From contig JBCCFC010000156.1 of assembly GCA_039029935.1 (NCBI GenBank), positions 1 to 15,455 of the forward strand: a stretch of 15,455 nucleotides of DNA, given 5' to 3'. The stretch comes from G039029935 sp039029935 (GTDB lineage: Bacteria; Chloroflexota; Anaerolineae; Caldilineales; Caldilineaceae). The notes beneath the pieces were generated by a model. That model saw only the letters and a list, made by a program, of their open reading frames with translations, was not told the origin of the DNA and did no database searches. This document shows, in pieces, positions 14,054 to 15,455 of this stretch. Numbering within the stretch: the first letter of the stretch is position 1; the number at the start of each line of letters is the position of its first letter. The position numbers and the translations under genes are program-made.

Positions 14054-15301
14054 TTATCGTTGAACAACAGGCAAGAAAATCGAGAAGCGACCAACTTGTG
14101 TTGGTATGCTACTCAAATTCGCCGCTGCGCCCGCAGGCCCATAGGTGTTGACATCACCACTGATTTCCGTCTCCCGCAACCAGTAGGTATACATCACACC
14201 CGGCACAGCACTGCTGTCGATGAAGAAGTATTCACCGCCAAAGACGCTGCTACCTGCAATCTCAACACCTTCGGTGACATGGGCTGCTGACCCTGCATCA
14301 AAGCTCGCCGCTTCACCCGTCATACGATAGAGATCAAAGCCTTGTGTGTTGACTTCTGCACCCGTCACCCAACGAACTTCCTTTGTGTCATCCGGTAGGT
14401 CACGTGCGGCAAAGCTCAACAACTCGACAGCCGTTGGTGTACCAACACCGCCGATGCGGAAGTCAGTTGGCTCAATGTCCTCGTTGTTGTCTGGGTTGGT
14501 GTCTGGCGTGTCGCTGTCGATGGTGACAACATTGTCGATGGTTGCTCCTTCCAGCGTTGGGTCTGTATCGACCTGCAACACGATTTCACCGGATGCACCT
14601 GCGGCCAATGATGGAATCGTCCAGCGCAACACAACAGGCTCGCCAGGCGACCAGATGAATGCTGGTTCACCAATGTCTGGGTCTTGGCTGATGATTTCGT
14701 GGAGCAGAACACCCAATGGCAGTGTCTCTTCGATGACCACGTTGGTGGCAGCCGATGGTCCCGCGTTGTTGTAGACGATGGTGTAGAAGAGCGCGTCACC
14801 TGCATCGGCTGGATCAACGTTGTCACTCTTCTCAATGCTCAAATCCGCACCCTCACCCACATAGTGACTGACATCGGTGTCGGTTGCGTTTTCGCCAGAA
14901 AGGTTTTCGATAAAGCCGTTCACTGTGACCTCGTTGCGATATTGTCCCTCCTGCGCTGTTCCTGTGACTGTACAGGTGAACGAATCACCAACCGCCAAGA
15001 ATGCCAGCTTGTCGGCTGGACAGAAGTCCGTGATGTCGCCCTCTTGGTCGTCAATCACGGTAATCTGCTCAAGGTTGACATTCCCGATGTTGGTGACAAC
15101 ATAAACCCACGTGACTGTATCACCGACACCGACGGCTGGTCCTGGTGCGTCGTCGGCATCCTCACCATTGGTGGATTTCTCGACCACAATACCACCCTGT
15201 CCAGGTGTCAAGCCCACATCAACGTCATCCTTATCCTCACCTGTCGCCAGCGGGAAGACATCGGTTGCGCCCGATGGATTGATGTCACTGTCAACGGTAT
15301 C
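14054..15301 (-). pseudogene. 3' part of a DUF11/SdrD-B-type secreted surface protein; 5' part lost
   Basis: Encodes an extracellular, repeat-rich adhesin-like protein. In order: the tail of an SdrD-B/Cna-B-like repeat (DTVDSDINPSGATDVFPL, GEDKDDVDVGL), an IVVEKSTNG-type DUF11/DUF7507 repeat (15190-14900), and a DUF11 repeat (ADLSIEKSDNVDPADAGD, about 14845-14450). Then comes a fibronectin-like C-terminal domain starting PTAVELLSFAA, and the terminal FSIFLPVVQR, a hallmark of exported Chloroflexota proteins. The frame stays open upstream but protein character stops at about 15302, and a TAA lies in frame at 15332-15334. No start codon or signal peptide exists, so the gene is truncated by a rearrangement, insertion or assembly junction. 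GTG 15217 could be called as a start but falls inside a repeat domain. The 3' end is intact. Type 'pseudogene' reflects the missing 5' part. Confidence 0.85.
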
Positions 15302-15455
15302 AGGGGAGCCCCCTGCTTTTAGGGGTAGGTATTAGGCAAGGAGGGGAATTGGACAAAAAGAGAAAAGTGTGCCTGGATAAGATTGTAAGGGAGGTTCCGG
15401 TAAAATAGGAGATTTAGGTATGCGATAAGATTTAGGAAGGGGAGCAGGTTCAGGC
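15302..15455. other. unassigned purine-rich DNA after the truncation point
   Basis: Composition changes sharply to AG-rich on the plus strand. Competing small stems lie at the junction: CAGGGG/CCCCTG (15301-15306, 15310-15315) and CCCC/GGGG (about 15310-15313, 15322-15325). I see no gene. It could be the terminus of an insertion element running off the window, or an assembly join. Confidence 0.4.

Noticed and set aside
14684..15322. Plus-strand open frame of 212 codons opposite the DUF11 gene
   Set aside because: Antisense to a clearly coding DUF11/SdrD-B region; the openness comes from the acidic, Thr/Val-rich codons on the other strand.
15302..15340. GCCCCCTGCTTTTAGGGG-like stem considered as an IS200/IS605 (TnpB) right end
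   Set aside because: The similarity is short, the orientation does not fit with coding DNA on its left, and no TnpB sequence is visible; kept only as an unexplained junction.

Overview
The window most likely comes from a chromosome of a Chloroflexota bacterium (Anaerolineae, Caldilineae or Ardenticatenia-like). The clues are a secreted DUF11-type protein ending in FSIFLPVVQR (the short '-YLPLVxR'-like tail common in exported Chloroflexota proteins), a long MalT/LuxR-type STAND regulator, an SNF2 helicase with the bacterial SNF2-associated N-terminal region, mid-GC codon use and abundant small foldback elements. This assignment is inference; there is no rRNA or tRNA here to anchor it. It is an accessory-type region: unrelated single genes, several broken genes, one insertion sequence and at least four MITE-like inverted-repeat elements in the intergenic spaces.

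Layout. Positions 1-769 (+) hold the C-terminal part of an AAA-ATPase-like/PD-(D/E)XK protein. An IS4-superfamily (IS701-like) insertion sequence occupies 983-2547, with 30-bp terminal inverted repeats and a perfect 5-bp target duplication; its transposase is split by a frameshift exactly at an A8 run. Positions 2694-6455 (-) encode a large SNF2 helicase carrying a 15-bp minisatellite between motifs I and Ia. A decayed haloalkane-dehalogenase-like fragment (about 6539-6822, -), an SDR oxidoreductase (6886-7914, -) and an intact lipoprotein-type haloalkane dehalogenase (8233-9267, -) follow. The spacer between the last two holds two foldback elements and a decayed small gene. A 126-bp MITE (9447-9572) has the same 14-bp terminus as the IS. 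A strong terminator then ends a 941-aa MalT/LuxR-type regulator (9662-12487, -), whose promoter region is itself an inverted-repeat element.

On the + strand, a promoter overlapping an inverted repeat drives a DUF6326 membrane protein (12843-13253) and a closely coupled class I SAM methyltransferase (13265-13981). A 31-bp imperfect hairpin separates these from the convergent 3' end of a DUF11/SdrD-B surface protein (14054-15301, -). The 5' part of that gene is lost at a junction with unrelated purine-rich DNA near 15302.

How the genes could work together. The dehalogenase (haloalkane to alcohol) and the SDR (alcohol to carbonyl) are a plausible two-step pair, reminiscent of LinB/LinC, but this is inference from order and family only. 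The DUF6326-methyltransferase pair looks like a two-gene operon. The other genes look independent. I see no CRISPR array, prophage, or convincing novel defence system. The most noteworthy signals are the IS/MITE relationship, the slippage-type frameshift, the extracytoplasmic dehalogenase and the in-frame minisatellite in the helicase core.
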